DNA from: Thiotrichaceae bacterium
GTDB lineage: Bacteria > Pseudomonadota > Gammaproteobacteria > Thiotrichales > Thiotrichaceae
DNA length: 6,464 bases
Direction of reading: 5' to 3'
NCBI GenBank assembly: GCA_026992705.1
Contig: JALWYT010000141.1
Coordinates: forward strand, 1-6,464
The notes below the pieces were generated by a model. That model was not told the DNA's origin. It saw only the letters and a program-made list of their open reading frames with translations, and did no database searches. The translations under genes and the position numbers were made by a program. Positions 6,045 through 6,464 of the stretch are shown here, one piece after another; positions within the stretch are counted from its first letter, which is position 1, and every line of letters begins with the position of its first letter.

Positions 6045-6350
6045 TTAGTCAGAAATAGACACAACATTGCGTGATTTATTTGCACGCTCTCTTAATTCTT
6101 TACCAGGCTTAAAATGAGGAACATATTTTGCGTCTAAAGCAACTTGTTCACCTGTTTTTGGATTCCGCCCACGCCGTGCTTTACGAAAATGTAGAGAAAA
6201 ACTACCAAAACCACGAACTTCTATGCGTTGCCCACTTGCTAAAGTATCACTCATTAAATCCAATAGCATCTTAACCGATGATTCAATATCGTGACTACTT
6301 AAATGACTCTGCTTTCTAGCTAACATCTCAACAATTTCAGATTTGGTCAT
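6045..6350 (-). CDS. ihfB: Integration host factor beta subunit (IHF-beta)
   Basis: IHF-beta pairs with IHF-alpha to bind and sharply bend DNA at specific sites in replication, recombination and transcription. The chosen ATG gives 101 residues beginning MTKSEIVEMLARKQSHL, the family start; it has GGAG eight bases upstream (6359-6362). A TTG further upstream would add 14 residues unlike IHF and is rejected. Residues 46-51 read RGFGSF, and Glu44 and Arg46, used in sequence recognition by E. coli IHF-beta, are kept. GRNPKTG (61-67) is the DNA-intercalating arm with its proline at 64, and PHFKPGKELRERA (78-90) closes the fold. The tail is about seven residues longer than in E. coli (94). These traits separate it from HU. 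It is preceded by a terminator probably belonging to rpsA and followed by lapB on the same strand. Confidence 0.96.
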   Translation of the reverse strand: MTKSEIVEMLARKQSHLSSHDIESSVKMLLDLMSDTLASGQRIEVRGFGSFSLHFRKARRGRNPKTGEQVALDAKYVPHFKPGKELRERANKSRNVVSISD

Positions 6351-6358
6351 CCTTGCAA

Positions 6359-6362
6359 CTCC
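6359..6362 (-). promoter_or_regulatory. Ribosome binding site deciding the ihfB start
   Basis: On the minus strand GGAG lies eight bases before the ATG at 6350. It supports this start over the upstream in-frame TTG at 6392. A second, closer AAGG directly abuts the ATG and is too near to act. Confidence 0.6.
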
Positions 6363-6390
6363 AAAAAAATAATTACTTACAAATGCAAAC

Positions 6391-6446
6391 AAAAAAGGCT
6401 GATTAGCATAAAAAACAGATAAACCGCTCTCTTTAACTAACCAGCC
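6391..6446 (-). terminator. Intrinsic terminator upstream of ihfB, probably of rpsA
   Basis: Read leftward, GGCTGGTTAG (6446-6437) pairs with CTAATCAGCC (6406-6397) in a 10-base-pair stem and is followed at once by six T (6396-6391). The one imperfect pair is a G-U wobble on the minus-strand RNA but would be an A-C mismatch on the plus strand, and the T run is only on the minus side; both set the direction. The 30-base loop is long for a terminator, so partial read-through is possible. In this neighbourhood the gene before ihfB is normally rpsA, which would end to the right of the window; that identity is inferred. Confidence 0.8.
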
Positions 6447-6464
6447 TCTAGGATAGGTTATTTC

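Noticed and set aside
6351..6392. Longer start for ihfB at a TTG
   Set aside because: The extension is not part of IHF-beta, and the ATG at 6350 has GGAG at ideal spacing and the family start MTKSE.

Overview
This AT-rich window (roughly one third G+C by eye) comes from a gammaproteobacterium. IHF-beta and LapB are clear gammaproteobacterial proteins and sit in the order ihfB-lapB, as in the widespread rpsA-ihfB-lapA-lapB neighbourhood. I cannot name the genus. The window holds the end of a type III secretion system (T3SS) operon running rightward, which meets a housekeeping block running leftward.

Left part (44-4689, + strand). Five core T3SS genes lie in the classical order sctQ-R-S-T-U. 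They are followed five bases later by an exported lytic transglycosylase of MltD-like type. Spacing is very tight: a 1-base stop/start overlap for Q/R, then gaps of 14, 15, 2 and 5 bases, so this is almost surely one transcript whose promoter and earlier genes lie before the window. SctR and SctS read closer to the Ysc-type (virulence, non-SPI-1) branch than to SpaP/SpaQ. SctR, S and T form the export pore, SctU is the gatekeeper around it, SctQ builds the cytoplasmic sorting platform, and the transglycosylase probably opens peptidoglycan for the apparatus. sctQ contains a strong in-frame internal ribosome binding site that should produce the separate C-terminal fragment (SctQ-C) known from other systems.

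The most notable oddity is in SctU. The C-terminal domain is otherwise intact, but the near-universal self-cleavage motif Asn-Pro-Thr-His is replaced by Ala-Gly-His-Arg/Tyr. This SctU should not self-cleave in the usual way, which bears directly on substrate switching.

Right part (4755-6464, - strand). lapB (control of lipopolysaccharide synthesis through LpxC turnover) lies downstream of ihfB (nucleoid protein), with no room for lapA between them. The 126-base spacer carries a perfect 11-base inverted repeat just upstream of lapB. Upstream of ihfB is a convincing leftward intrinsic terminator, probably that of rpsA, whose coding sequence would lie beyond the window edge. The 65-base space where sctU/transglycosylase and lapB converge holds no clear terminator.
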